Source of the DNA: Chitinophaga eiseniae
Lineage (GTDB): Bacteria > Bacteroidota > Bacteroidia > Chitinophagales > Chitinophagaceae
DNA length: 64,000 nucleotides
Reading direction: 5' to 3'
Assembly (NCBI RefSeq): GCF_012641265.1
Contig: NZ_JABAHZ010000006.1
Span: 186,001 to 250,000 of the forward strand
The first letter of the stretch is position 1. Every line of letters starts with the position of its first letter. Shown in pieces: positions 1 through 8,585 of the stretch. The notes beneath the pieces are model-generated. The model was not told the origin of the DNA and made no database searches. It saw only the letters and a list, made by a program, of their open reading frames with translations. The position numbers and the translations under genes are program-made.

Positions 1-127
1 AAGGTAGGGAATCCCTGATAATTGCAAGGTGCAACACGCATACCATGGCTATGAACCACAAATAACTTATCTTGTTTTCCTGTAATTCTATACCCCGATT
101 TCAACAACCTCTAAACCATCGTACATC

Positions 128-697
128 ATGAAAACAATTTACTTTTTAGCAGCCTTATGCCTGTTAATGGCTTCCAATGCCTTTGCGCAGCAAGACTCTG
201 CCGCCATGATGAAAGCATGGATGGCTTACATGACACCCGGCCCCCAACACCAGCACATGGCCCTGGCTGATGGTGAATGGACCACCGAAGCCAGCTTCTG
301 GGAAAAACCCGGCGACCCTCCCCAAAAATCATCCGGCAGTTGTGTCAACAAAATGATTATGGGCGGCAGGTTTTGCCAAAGCAAATACACCGGCAATATG
401 ATGGGCATGCCCTTCGAAGGCCTGGGCCTTATGGGTTACGACAATGCGCGAAAGATGTATGTCAGTACCTGGATCGATAATATGGGCACTGGTATCATGA
501 ACATGGAAGGCAAATGGAACGACGACCTTAAAGCCCTTGAATTAACAGGGGAAATGGACGACCCCATCACCGGCAAGCATGTGAAGCTCCGCCAGGTGGA
601 AAAGTGGCAGGACCAAGACCATCACACCATGGAAATGTACCGCATAACCGACGGTAACGAAATGAAAGAAATGGAAATCATCTTTACCCGTAAATAA
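128..697 (+). CDS. DUF1579 family secreted protein
   Basis: A 189-residue protein with an N-terminal signal peptide (hydrophobic FLAALCLLMASNAFA followed by QQDS), so it is exported to the periplasm. The rest matches the DUF1579 pattern: a conserved DGEWTTEASFW start, then GGRF, GLMGYDNARKMYVSTWIDNMGTG and a C-terminal EMEIIFTRK strand, forming a lipocalin-like barrel. The family has no established biochemical role. The protein is unusually rich in Met and His (HQHMALADG, MMGMPFEG), which might reflect metal contact, but that is a guess. It is a single-gene unit ending in a strong palindrome shared with the convergent kinase gene. Confidence 0.8.
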   Translation: MKTIYFLAALCLLMASNAFAQQDSAAMMKAWMAYMTPGPQHQHMALADGEWTTEASFWEKPGDPPQKSSGSCVNKMIMGGRFCQSKYTGNMMGMPFEGLGLMGYDNARKMYVSTWIDNMGTGIMNMEGKWNDDLKALELTGEMDDPITGKHVKLRQVEKWQDQDHHTMEMYRITDGNEMKEMEIIFTRK

Positions 698-710
698 CTA
701 TCCTGTTAGC

Positions 711-736
711 ACCAGCGGCCCCGCGGGGCCGCTGGT
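711..736. terminator. Bidirectional hairpin between convergent genes
   Basis: A perfect 26-base self-complementary sequence, almost all G and C, lies between the DUF1579 stop and the kinase stop. It can serve both converging transcripts as a terminator, although only short T runs follow on either side. Confidence 0.75.
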
Positions 737-738
737 AT

Positions 739-1614
739 TTATGGCAATATGGTACCGGGATCATAATCAGGGCTACCTCCTGCAAAAGAGGCCACCAGCG
801 CACCCAGCGCATTGGCAAACACCAGGCATTCCCGCGCCGGCCGTTTGCGGATCACACTGTGCAGAAACCCCGCCAGGAAAGCATCGCCACTGCCAATCGT
901 ATCTACCACCTTTACCGGTATCCCCGGTTCTACATAAGCCGTATTATCCATCCATAATAAGGCGCCATCTTCCCCCATCGTTACTACAATGGTATGGATG
1001 TTAAACCGCGCCGACAATAACCGCACCGCCTGTTCCTTGTCTTCATAGGGATGATACCAGCTGCTGATCAGCTCCAGCTCTGTAATATTCAACTTCAATA
1101 CGTGGCACTCCTCTAATAACCATTCTACATGCGCCCGGGTATAATGCGGCTCCCGCAGGTTAATGTCGAGCACCTTGACTACCGCTTCTTTCAACGCCTG
1201 TTCCAGTGTATGGCGCGATACTACGTCGCGGGAACAAAGGCTACCAAACACCAGGTAACGGGTATCCGGCCGGTGCAACAATGCCGCCAACGACGGTTCC
1301 CATTGAATAAAATCCCACGCCGCCGGGTATACGATATCATAATGCACCTCATGGGGGTTGCTCATATCGGCATATACCTTACCGGTTTCCTGCTTTTCAT
1401 CCAGTTGTACATACTGTGTATCGAGTCCATATCCCTGCAGCATATCCAGCAATCCCTGTCCCCTGGCATCTTTACCTACCCGCGACACGAGGGAAACGGT
1501 TTCGCCTAAACGTTGCAGGTGGTAGGCCACATTCATCACCGCCCCACCCGGCAACTCCTTCTCCGGAAGAATATCCCATAACATCTCTCCAAAACATACA
1601 ATCGCGTTTGACAT
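739..1614 (-). CDS. PfkB-family carbohydrate kinase (fructokinase-like)
   Basis: A PfkB/ribokinase-fold sugar kinase of about 291 residues that transfers phosphate from ATP to a sugar in the cytoplasm. The N-terminal signature is visible (FGEMLWDILPEKELPGGA, then AYHLQRLGETVSLVSRVGKD). The C-terminal ATP/anion-hole signature DTIGSGDAFLAGF contains the catalytic Asp. Fructokinase is the most likely specificity, inferred only from the overall pattern. I chose the ATG at 1614, which gives MSNAIVCFGE; the upstream extension to 1653 runs through the promoter region. A LacI-like palindrome sits 12 bases upstream of this start, so sugar-dependent repression is plausible. No transporter or hydrolase is adjacent. 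Confidence 0.85.
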   Translation of the reverse strand: MSNAIVCFGEMLWDILPEKELPGGAVMNVAYHLQRLGETVSLVSRVGKDARGQGLLDMLQGYGLDTQYVQLDEKQETGKVYADMSNPHEVHYDIVYPAAWDFIQWEPSLAALLHRPDTRYLVFGSLCSRDVVSRHTLEQALKEAVVKVLDINLREPHYTRAHVEWLLEECHVLKLNITELELISSWYHPYEDKEQAVRLLSARFNIHTIVVTMGEDGALLWMDNTAYVEPGIPVKVVDTIGSGDAFLAGFLHSVIRKRPARECLVFANALGALVASFAGGSPDYDPGTILP

Positions 1615-1625
1615 AACTATTCGTT

Positions 1626-1644
1626 TTAAGTAGCGCTTACTTAA
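1626..1644. promoter_or_regulatory. Palindromic operator candidate upstream of the sugar kinase
   Basis: Arms TTAAGTA and TACTTAA are perfectly complementary around the 5-base centre GCGCT. The palindrome lies just upstream of the kinase ATG and downstream of a TATTTTG element (1657-1651, minus strand) resembling a Bacteroidota -7 box. The arms and GC-rich centre resemble LacI-family operators. No LacI gene is in the window. Confidence 0.45.
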
Positions 1645-1708
1645 GGTAAACAAAATACGATAAAGCCCTTATATTTATATCCGCAATCCCACCCTAAATC
1701 ACTAGCGT

Positions 1709-2392
1709 ATGCACCAGGAACAACATTTAAAAAGCTCGGATTTCATCACAGACATGGTAATAGGCATGAGCGATGGCCTGACAGTACCTTTCGCCCTGGC
1801 AGCCGGTCTTAGCGGTGCCGTGAGCAGCAATGGCATCATCCTCACCGCCGGTATTGCCGAAATAGTAGCCGGCTGTATTGCCATGGGACTGGGTGGATAC
1901 CTGGCCGGGAAAACAGAACTGGAACACTACGACAGCGAATTAAAACGGGAATACAACGAGGTGGAAACAGTACCGGCAAAAGAAATGGATGAAGTAAAGG
2001 AAATATTTGCCGAATACGGACTAAGTCCGGAAGCACAACACCTGGTGGCGACTGAACTGGCGAAAGACAAAACAAAATGGGTGAATTTTATGATGAAGTT
2101 CGAATTGGGATTGGAAGCACCCGATCCCAACAGAGCCCGTAAGAGCGCCCTCACCATTGGCGCCTCGTATTTCGTGGGCGGCCTGCTTCCCTTGTCGGCC
2201 TACCTGATTACGGATACGCCCCAACGCGGACTGATAGGATCCACCATCCTCACAGTTATCTGCCTGTTTGTATTTGGCTACTTCAAAAGTAAGGTAACCG
2301 GGCAGCCACCCATTGCAGGCGCGCTGAAAGTAACCATGATCGGCATACTGGCCGCCGCCGCCGCTTTTGGCATTGCCAGGCTCGTGGCCTGA
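1709..2392 (+). CDS. VIT1/CCC1 family metal ion transporter
   Basis: A 227-residue integral membrane protein of the vacuolar iron transporter (VIT1/CCC1) family, which exports or sequesters Fe2+ or Mn2+. TM1 holds the family hallmark SDFITDMVIGMSDGLTVPFA, and TM2 is AGIAEIVAGCIAMGLGGYLA. A cytoplasmic acidic helical insert (roughly residues 70-130, rich in Glu and Asp) is where the family binds metal. Three further TM segments follow (IGASYFVGGLLPLSAYLI, STILTVICLFVFGYF, GILAAAAAFGIARLVA). Length and five-helix topology are normal for the bacterial family. It appears to be a single-gene unit. Confidence 0.88.
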   Translation: MHQEQHLKSSDFITDMVIGMSDGLTVPFALAAGLSGAVSSNGIILTAGIAEIVAGCIAMGLGGYLAGKTELEHYDSELKREYNEVETVPAKEMDEVKEIFAEYGLSPEAQHLVATELAKDKTKWVNFMMKFELGLEAPDPNRARKSALTIGASYFVGGLLPLSAYLITDTPQRGLIGSTILTVICLFVFGYFKSKVTGQPPIAGALKVTMIGILAAAAAFGIARLVA

Positions 2393-2426
2393 TCATTAAA
2401 CATTCGGATATACTTCCCTGTTAGCA

Positions 2427-5400
2427 ATGGGTAACCGGCGATACAAATTCATGAAACTGTCTCCCAAACTATATAAATGGCTTAAAATACTGCTGGTACT
2501 ATTCCTCCTCCGGGTAGTCATTGGCGGTATCCTGTATTACCTGGTGACCCATAAATTTGTAAACGTTATTCAATACATTGTTAACAAAGAGTCTGGCAAC
2601 ACCTATAAATTTGATGCAGAAGATATCGACTTCTCCCTGTTGAAGAGAAACATTGTGGTACACAATGCAAAGCTCATCTGCAGAGATACCCTTCATGTAA
2701 ATGCCCATTACAATGCCAGCATCCCCCGGCTGTATCTCTCCATACAATCCTGGAGGGCGCTGATCTTCCATAAAAAGCTGCTGGTCGACAGTCTCTCCGT
2801 TATCAGCCCACACCTGACGATGCATGAACATATGCCGAGAGGGCCCAGGCAGGATACTTTTCAGTTGTCGTCTATTGTGCAACACCTGGAACAAACGCTG
2901 GAATATGTAAATGCGCGAATAGTACATGTACAAGAAGGATCGCTGGTATACAGCCGGGTAAATGGTCCGGCGCCACTGCATATCAACCATTTTAACTTTT
3001 CTATTGTCAACTTTACCAAGGTTACCAACTCAGATAATCATATCCTGGGTTCAGATGATGTGGAGTTTTCATTCGATAACCAATACTGGATTTTGCCGGA
3101 TGGCAGGAATACCGTCAGTTTCAAACGGCTGCATTTTTCGGGAAAGAAACAGGTATTTGAGCTGGATTCCTGTACCATTGTCAGTAATCCTACCGCCACC
3201 AGCGGAGGCATGTCCCTGCAGGCCGACAAATTTTATTTCAATGCCCGCCACCTGCCTGCTATTTATATGCGCCAGGAACTGCTGATCGATACCCTTGTAT
3301 GTATACGGCCGGTATTAAAGCTCCCCGGCCTGAAAACCAGCAACCACGATAAAAAGCGGGCATTAGACAGTCTCCCCAATACCCTGTTCAAAAAAATAAA
3401 CTTCCGGTATATCGCCGTAAAAGACGGCGCGTTGCTCCTGACCGGCCATGTATCCACCGGCACCACCCGCAGTACTAACCTGAACATATACAACCTCACT
3501 ATTGCCCATGATACGGTGCCCGGCATCACCACCGACAGTATCGCCCTCAGCCTGAATAAGATTAAGTTTTATTCGCTCGACAGCCTGTTTCAGCTTAGCG
3601 TAGATGAATTTATACTGCAGCACAATGACGTTATTTTTAACAATGTAGAATATGGGCCTACCCCGCAAAACCACTCTGGAAAGGGCCTTACTTTTACGGC
3701 GCCCTCCCTGCGACTGAATGATGTAAGCCTGGAAGATCTGCTAAAAAAACATTTGAAAGCAGATAATGCCCTGTTATTTCAGCCCCGTATCAGCTTCCTC
3801 ACTAAGGAAAAGCGGGGCAGCAAGCGGATAGCAGTAGCCAACGGCGGCAGTATTAAAATGCCGGCCTTCTATCAAACGCTGCACAACCTGAGTGAGGTAA
3901 TTATGGTGGATACCTTCCATATCCAGGATGGCAATGCCAGCTTCACCGCTACAGGCCAACTACCGGTGAAACTACAGCTGAAAAATATTACTACCGATGT
4001 ATTGCTGCATAATTTTTTCCTCAGCGACTCCCTGGTAGATATTAAACATTCCATGCCCAACCTCCATATACGCGAAATAAGCGCCATCGCCGGGAAAACA
4101 AACATCGCGGTGAACAACTACACCTTCGATGGTACCCACCGTCACAACAAAGCCAGCCAGCTGGTAGCCACGCTGGAAAATGGCGCCTGCCTTACGGCCC
4201 GGGAGCTTTATTGGGAGGTATTTGACTGGGACGTTTTCCAGCAGTCAAAAGATATCCAAGTAGGCCTGATACGCCTGGGTACCCTGCAAATACAATTACC
4301 GCCAAAAACTAGCCACGCTGCAGTATCCCATAAAAATCTGCCGGTGATACGGATCGGCCAGCTCGATATCCGTCAGCTGCAATTCAGGAATTCTCACAGC
4401 AGTTTCGACGCCAGTAATATTGCCTTCCGGAACCTGCGTACCCTGCAACGCTTCATTACCTGGGGATCCGCAGCCGGGCAATTTCACCATATCAGCCACC
4501 ACGACGGCGCTACCGCTCTGGATATTGCCCAGGTATCAATAAACCGCAGTCAGGCCACTGTTACCGATGCCAGCGCGATTTTATATAACGACAACGGATA
4601 TACTAAAATAAAAATTCCTTCCCTGGATATTGCCGCAGATATACACAGCACGGAGTTGAAAGAGCTGTCCATCAACTCGCTCAGCGTTCACCAACCCGAG
4701 GTAAGCATCTATCGCCAGGGAAAAGCTGTTAAAAAAAATAACGGATCTATTCCTTTAATGACGGAAATCAAACAGCTGGATGTACAGGATGCCCGCATAG
4801 CGTACATGACCGTGAAAGACAAAGACAGCAGCCAGCTGCAAACCCATGTAAACATCCGGGGCAGCAGGGTGCAGCTGCATAGCGGTAACCGCAACCGGTG
4901 GCACTACGATCATATGGACATGGATTTTTCCCGGTTGCAGTTTCACAACAAAAACATGGATGCCCGTATCCCTCAATTGTCGGCGCAACTCCACCAGGGC
5001 AGTATACACGAAAATGCCACGCATCAGCTATCTGTTACATCCGGCGTAGATATGCGCTGGCAGGATGTTTCCCTGGCCCTACATCATGCCGACACATTAG
5101 CATTACAACTCGATCATTTATCAGGAATATTTAACGATCCTGCCTTTGTTTTCCGGCAGCCCGACAAAATACCCTGGGCATCGTTACTGCATAATACCCG
5201 TATCGACCAGGGCGCCCTGTACTACAAAAATAAACAGCTGCATGCCAGGGTGGATAGTTTCGCCATGGATCCGGATCATCACGGCCTCACACTCTATCGT
5301 TTCCAGGTAATGCCGAACCTAAGCGCCGAAGAAACTTTCCGCATTGCCAAATGGCAACGCGACTATATCACCGTAGCCGGCGAAGCGCTGCATCTCGGGG

Positions 5401-6242
5401 GATTACAGCTCCGGGAACAAGCCGGGGATACTACCTTAATAATACGGCATATCCTCGCCGATCATGCGCAGTTAACCACGCAAAGGGATAAACGGATACC
5501 GTTCGAACACGGCATTGAAAAGTATATGCCCACACAGTTGATCAACACCATTCCATTTCGTTTGCAGGTAGATTCCATTGAATTGCGGGAATCGGCGGTG
5601 ACGGTGAAAGAATCTTCCAAAGCCACCCAACAATGGTCAGCCGTACCTATTACGGGTATCAATGCCCTGATTACTCATTTTGGCAACGTACATACCGGCG
5701 GCGACAGCCTGCATATCATTGCCCGGGGCCAGCTGCTGGGCAGTCCCATTCATCATTTTTCTTACCAGGAATCGTACAGCGACTCACTGTCAGGGTTTGT
5801 GGCACAGAGCTACCTGGCCCCTATGGACCTGGAAAGATTCAATGCAGTAGCTATTCCCATGGCCGCGGTGAAAGTAAAGCGGGGATATGCTGATAGCATT
5901 TACTCCCGCTGGACGGGGAATAAATATGCCACCCTGGGTGATATGCATTTCTTCTATCATGGCCTGCAGATACAGGTACTGAATAAGAAAGATACTACCC
6001 GCGCCGGTTTTATGGACAACCTGAAAACCACGCTCGCGAACCTGTTGCTGAGAAATGCCAATCACCGGCCCACCCGGATGTTTTTTATACGCGACCGGGA
6101 GAAGTTTGTATTCAACTATTGGGTAAAAGCAGAAACTTCCGGCATCGTTACCGCCGTGGGCGTGAAGAAGGACCGGAAGTACCTGAAACGATATAATAAA
6201 GTAGCTAAGAAATTTTCTTTACCGAAAACGTTCACCCGTTAG
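2427..6242 (+). CDS. Giant AsmA/DUF748-like membrane-anchored protein
   Basis: A 1271-residue protein with one N-terminal membrane helix (around residues 17-40, ILLVLFLLRVVIGGILYYLV) followed by more than 1200 residues of beta-strand-rich sequence. Repeated pieces alternate hydrophobic and polar residues and include phrases of the form 'sl.ihdg.l' (VQEGSLVYSR, VKDGALLLTG, IDQGALYYKN). This layout is typical of AsmA/DUF748/TamB-type periplasmic repeats, now thought to form hydrophobic grooves that move lipids between membranes. The C-terminal part (MFFIRDREKFVFNYWVKAETSGIVTAVG) resembles the conserved end of the Bacteroidota AsmA-like group. An alternative start is the Met at 2451. It ends one base before the convergent S41 protease gene. 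The assignment rests on architecture rather than on a single decisive motif. Confidence 0.6.
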   Translation: MGNRRYKFMKLSPKLYKWLKILLVLFLLRVVIGGILYYLVTHKFVNVIQYIVNKESGNTYKFDAEDIDFSLLKRNIVVHNAKLICRDTLHVNAHYNASIPRLYLSIQSWRALIFHKKLLVDSLSVISPHLTMHEHMPRGPRQDTFQLSSIVQHLEQTLEYVNARIVHVQEGSLVYSRVNGPAPLHINHFNFSIVNFTKVTNSDNHILGSDDVEFSFDNQYWILPDGRNTVSFKRLHFSGKKQVFELDSCTIVSNPTATSGGMSLQADKFYFNARHLPAIYMRQELLIDTLVCIRPVLKLPGLKTSNHDKKRALDSLPNTLFKKINFRYIAVKDGALLLTGHVSTGTTRSTNLNIYNLTIAHDTVPGITTDSIALSLNKIKFYSLDSLFQLSVDEFILQHNDVIFNNVEYGPTPQNHSGKGLTFTAPSLRLNDVSLEDLLKKHLKADNALLFQPRISFLTKEKRGSKRIAVANGGSIKMPAFYQTLHNLSEVIMVDTFHIQDGNASFTATGQLPVKLQLKNITTDVLLHNFFLSDSLVDIKHSMPNLHIREISAIAGKTNIAVNNYTFDGTHRHNKASQLVATLENGACLTARELYWEVFDWDVFQQSKDIQVGLIRLGTLQIQLPPKTSHAAVSHKNLPVIRIGQLDIRQLQFRNSHSSFDASNIAFRNLRTLQRFITWGSAAGQFHHISHHDGATALDIAQVSINRSQATVTDASAILYNDNGYTKIKIPSLDIAADIHSTELKELSINSLSVHQPEVSIYRQGKAVKKNNGSIPLMTEIKQLDVQDARIAYMTVKDKDSSQLQTHVNIRGSRVQLHSGNRNRWHYDHMDMDFSRLQFHNKNMDARIPQLSAQLHQGSIHENATHQLSVTSGVDMRWQDVSLALHHADTLALQLDHLSGIFNDPAFVFRQPDKIPWASLLHNTRIDQGALYYKNKQLHARVDSFAMDPDHHGLTLYRFQVMPNLSAEETFRIAKWQRDYITVAGEALHLGGLQLREQAGDTTLIIRHILADHAQLTTQRDKRIPFEHGIEKYMPTQLINTIPFRLQVDSIELRESAVTVKESSKATQQWSAVPITGINALITHFGNVHTGGDSLHIIARGQLLGSPIHHFSYQESYSDSLSGFVAQSYLAPMDLERFNAVAIPMAAVKVKRGYADSIYSRWTGNKYATLGDMHFFYHGLQIQVLNKKDTTRAGFMDNLKTTLANLLLRNANHRPTRMFFIRDREKFVFNYWVKAETSGIVTAVGVKKDRKYLKRYNKVAKKFSLPKTFTR

Positions 6243-6243
6243 C

Positions 6244-8442
6244 TTATTCCCGGATAAGAGACAATGCCTTTTCCAATACCTCATCCCGGTTTTCCCGTAT
6301 ACCCTTCACCGTTGGTATAACAATGATATCCGGCTTGATGCCCACCCGCTGGGTTTCTTCTCCATTAGGATAATAAACGCCGATACCGGTAAACAGGGAA
6401 TTGAGGCCCCCGGGGAGCGCGAGGTAGGATACATTTCCGTCGGCGCCGGCAGTGGTGCTGCCCATCACCGTGGCCCGGGGCGCCAGGCGCAGGGCCATGG
6501 TCACAAACTCTGCGTTGCTTTGGGTAGTTTCATTCACCAGGATCACTACTTTTCCCTTATAAGGGTCTTTATTCTTTCCACCGGCACTCATGGGATACGT
6601 CACAGTAAATAACCCCGGCGAGGTAGTACTGGCGGTGGTAAATTTGACAAATGTTTGCCTTTCCGGCAACACATACAAGGCGAGTGATCCCAGCATATCA
6701 TCTGAGGGATAACAACGCAGGTCGATCACCATTCCCCGGGTATTCGCAAAGGCTTGTTTCACGCTATCCATTTGGGTATTTTTGAACAGTCCCGGGTATA
6801 CATAGCCGATATCATTGCCTATCATATGCCAGGAAGTAGCCGGCTGATCGCCTCGCACATAATTATCAGCGCCCGGTACCGTAGGCAGGGCAGCCGTGTA
6901 CTGTTCCCCATTTCGTTCATACGTAATCGTTAGTATGCTGTCTTTCGTTAGCAACAGGTAATTTTCTATCCTGCTCAGTTGTGTAGGATAGTTGGAGGCA
7001 GAAGTGGTGGGCAATAGCCGTTTTACGATATCAGCTACTGCTTCCTGGTTAATAGCGGTAATCACATCTCCTTTGCGCAGCGCCAGGTTCGGATCGGTGG
7101 TTTTCATGACCATTGCTTTTTCTTCCACAAACTTAATCCTCACCGGTAGTGTCTTTGACTTCATCCGGTTACGGATGTAAAGATTAGGCCCATAGAGAGA
7201 AGCATGAGAATCATGTATCGATGCTATCAATTCCTGCAACGCAGTTTGATAAGCGGCAACATCCTTCGCCTGCACAAACAGCGGGATAAATTTCGCCAGC
7301 TGCGGCTGCCAGCCCTCTGTGACCAGGTATTTATACGGGAAATAATATTGCACCATATTCCAGTAGCGGAATAAAGCCAGCAGCCGGAAACCGGCGTCGG
7401 GATACAACATATTGCTGTAGCTGTTTTCATGAAGGAATTGTGGGTTACCAGTAGGATACAACTGTACATAATACTGCTCATCTTCCCGGCGCATATCAGC
7501 TACGTTTTCCAGGACAACAGATAAATCTCTGCCGAGTGTTTTTTCATCACGGATCCAGTCCAGGTCCGGCAACATTTTAAGTTTGCTGTCATCCACCTTC
7601 TTTTCCTTCCGCAACGCTGCTGGCCCCAATTTGTTGACCCAACTCAGTAATACCCCATTCCTGGCTGCCTCCGTACCTGCCTGCAATACCGCCGGTAATA
7701 TCCTGAACAATTCATAATCCCAGTTATAATCCCCGTTTCCAATGGCCGGATGATAATATTTAAGAAAACCCCATACTTTGCCTAACACTTCCAGGTGCCT
7801 GGCCTGCAAGGGCGTGAGAGCAGGGATATCAATACCCGAACCTCCATCGAAGGCGGTATCGCTATCGGCCTTGTAAACGTTGCGCGGCGGCGCTTTCGAC
7901 AGCGGCTTGCCATCTACCGTTATTTCCAGGTCATCCGCCCACACCTTCCCGGTACCATTGGTGAGGGCGCCTACATACAGGGTCTTCGCATCCCTGGGCA
8001 AGGGTAATGTGATGCTGTATTGCTTCCAGTCGGCGGTACCATGGATTTTATCCTGCTGCATGTTATTAAACTCCTGGACCTTATTGTCTTTATCATCAAT
8101 GCGCATAATTAGGCCTGCTACCCCGCTTTCCACGTTTTCCAGCTTCAGGTAACCCGTCAGCGTAATCTTCTCTCCCGAAAAAGCAACGGGAATAGCAATG
8201 GCACTGCTGCCGAAATCATTGGTGCCTTTCGCGCCCCCTGGAGTTAAGCACAGAGACCGGCGGCCACTGTGCACCACCTGCGTATCAAGGTATTGCTGAT
8301 AGTGCGTACCCCATTTCATCCAGCCGTCAGGCAGGCCGGTGCCGGCATTTGCCTGTTCAAAGCTGCCATCAAAAGTGAGTTTGGATTGCGCGGTACCCAA
8401 CAGGGGTAACATCGTAAACAATAACAGAAAACCGGTCTTCAT
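6244..8442 (-). CDS. Secreted S41 family peptidase
   Basis: A 732-residue exported protease with a signal peptide (MKTGFLLLFTMLPLLGTAQS). The first ~170 residues look like a carbohydrate-binding-like jelly roll (FEQANAGTGLPDGWMKWGTH to VWADDLEITVDG). A helical linker domain follows. The C-terminal half is a PDZ-like segment (ALRKGDVITAINQEAV) and an S41 tail-specific protease core (RGMVIDLRCYPSD, KGKVVILVNETTQSNAEF). The Ser in TTQSNAEF, about residue 640, is the expected nucleophile. The ending GIKPDIIVIPTVKGIRENRD is typical of S41 proteins. It probably acts in the periplasm or on the surface. It is convergent with the AsmA-like gene and divergent from topB. Confidence 0.85.
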   Translation of the reverse strand: MKTGFLLLFTMLPLLGTAQSKLTFDGSFEQANAGTGLPDGWMKWGTHYQQYLDTQVVHSGRRSLCLTPGGAKGTNDFGSSAIAIPVAFSGEKITLTGYLKLENVESGVAGLIMRIDDKDNKVQEFNNMQQDKIHGTADWKQYSITLPLPRDAKTLYVGALTNGTGKVWADDLEITVDGKPLSKAPPRNVYKADSDTAFDGGSGIDIPALTPLQARHLEVLGKVWGFLKYYHPAIGNGDYNWDYELFRILPAVLQAGTEAARNGVLLSWVNKLGPAALRKEKKVDDSKLKMLPDLDWIRDEKTLGRDLSVVLENVADMRREDEQYYVQLYPTGNPQFLHENSYSNMLYPDAGFRLLALFRYWNMVQYYFPYKYLVTEGWQPQLAKFIPLFVQAKDVAAYQTALQELIASIHDSHASLYGPNLYIRNRMKSKTLPVRIKFVEEKAMVMKTTDPNLALRKGDVITAINQEAVADIVKRLLPTTSASNYPTQLSRIENYLLLTKDSILTITYERNGEQYTAALPTVPGADNYVRGDQPATSWHMIGNDIGYVYPGLFKNTQMDSVKQAFANTRGMVIDLRCYPSDDMLGSLALYVLPERQTFVKFTTASTTSPGLFTVTYPMSAGGKNKDPYKGKVVILVNETTQSNAEFVTMALRLAPRATVMGSTTAGADGNVSYLALPGGLNSLFTGIGVYYPNGEETQRVGIKPDIIVIPTVKGIRENRDEVLEKALSLIRE

Positions 8443-8585
8443 ATAAAAAGGGTATATGCAAATGTGAATATTAACCTTAAATTAGTTGGTATTATTGTAT
8501 GTGTATAGCTGAAATTATAACATGATGAATTTAGCTGCACGAACGAGTATTTTATCCGACATTTGTTACCCAATTTTAATCGATT

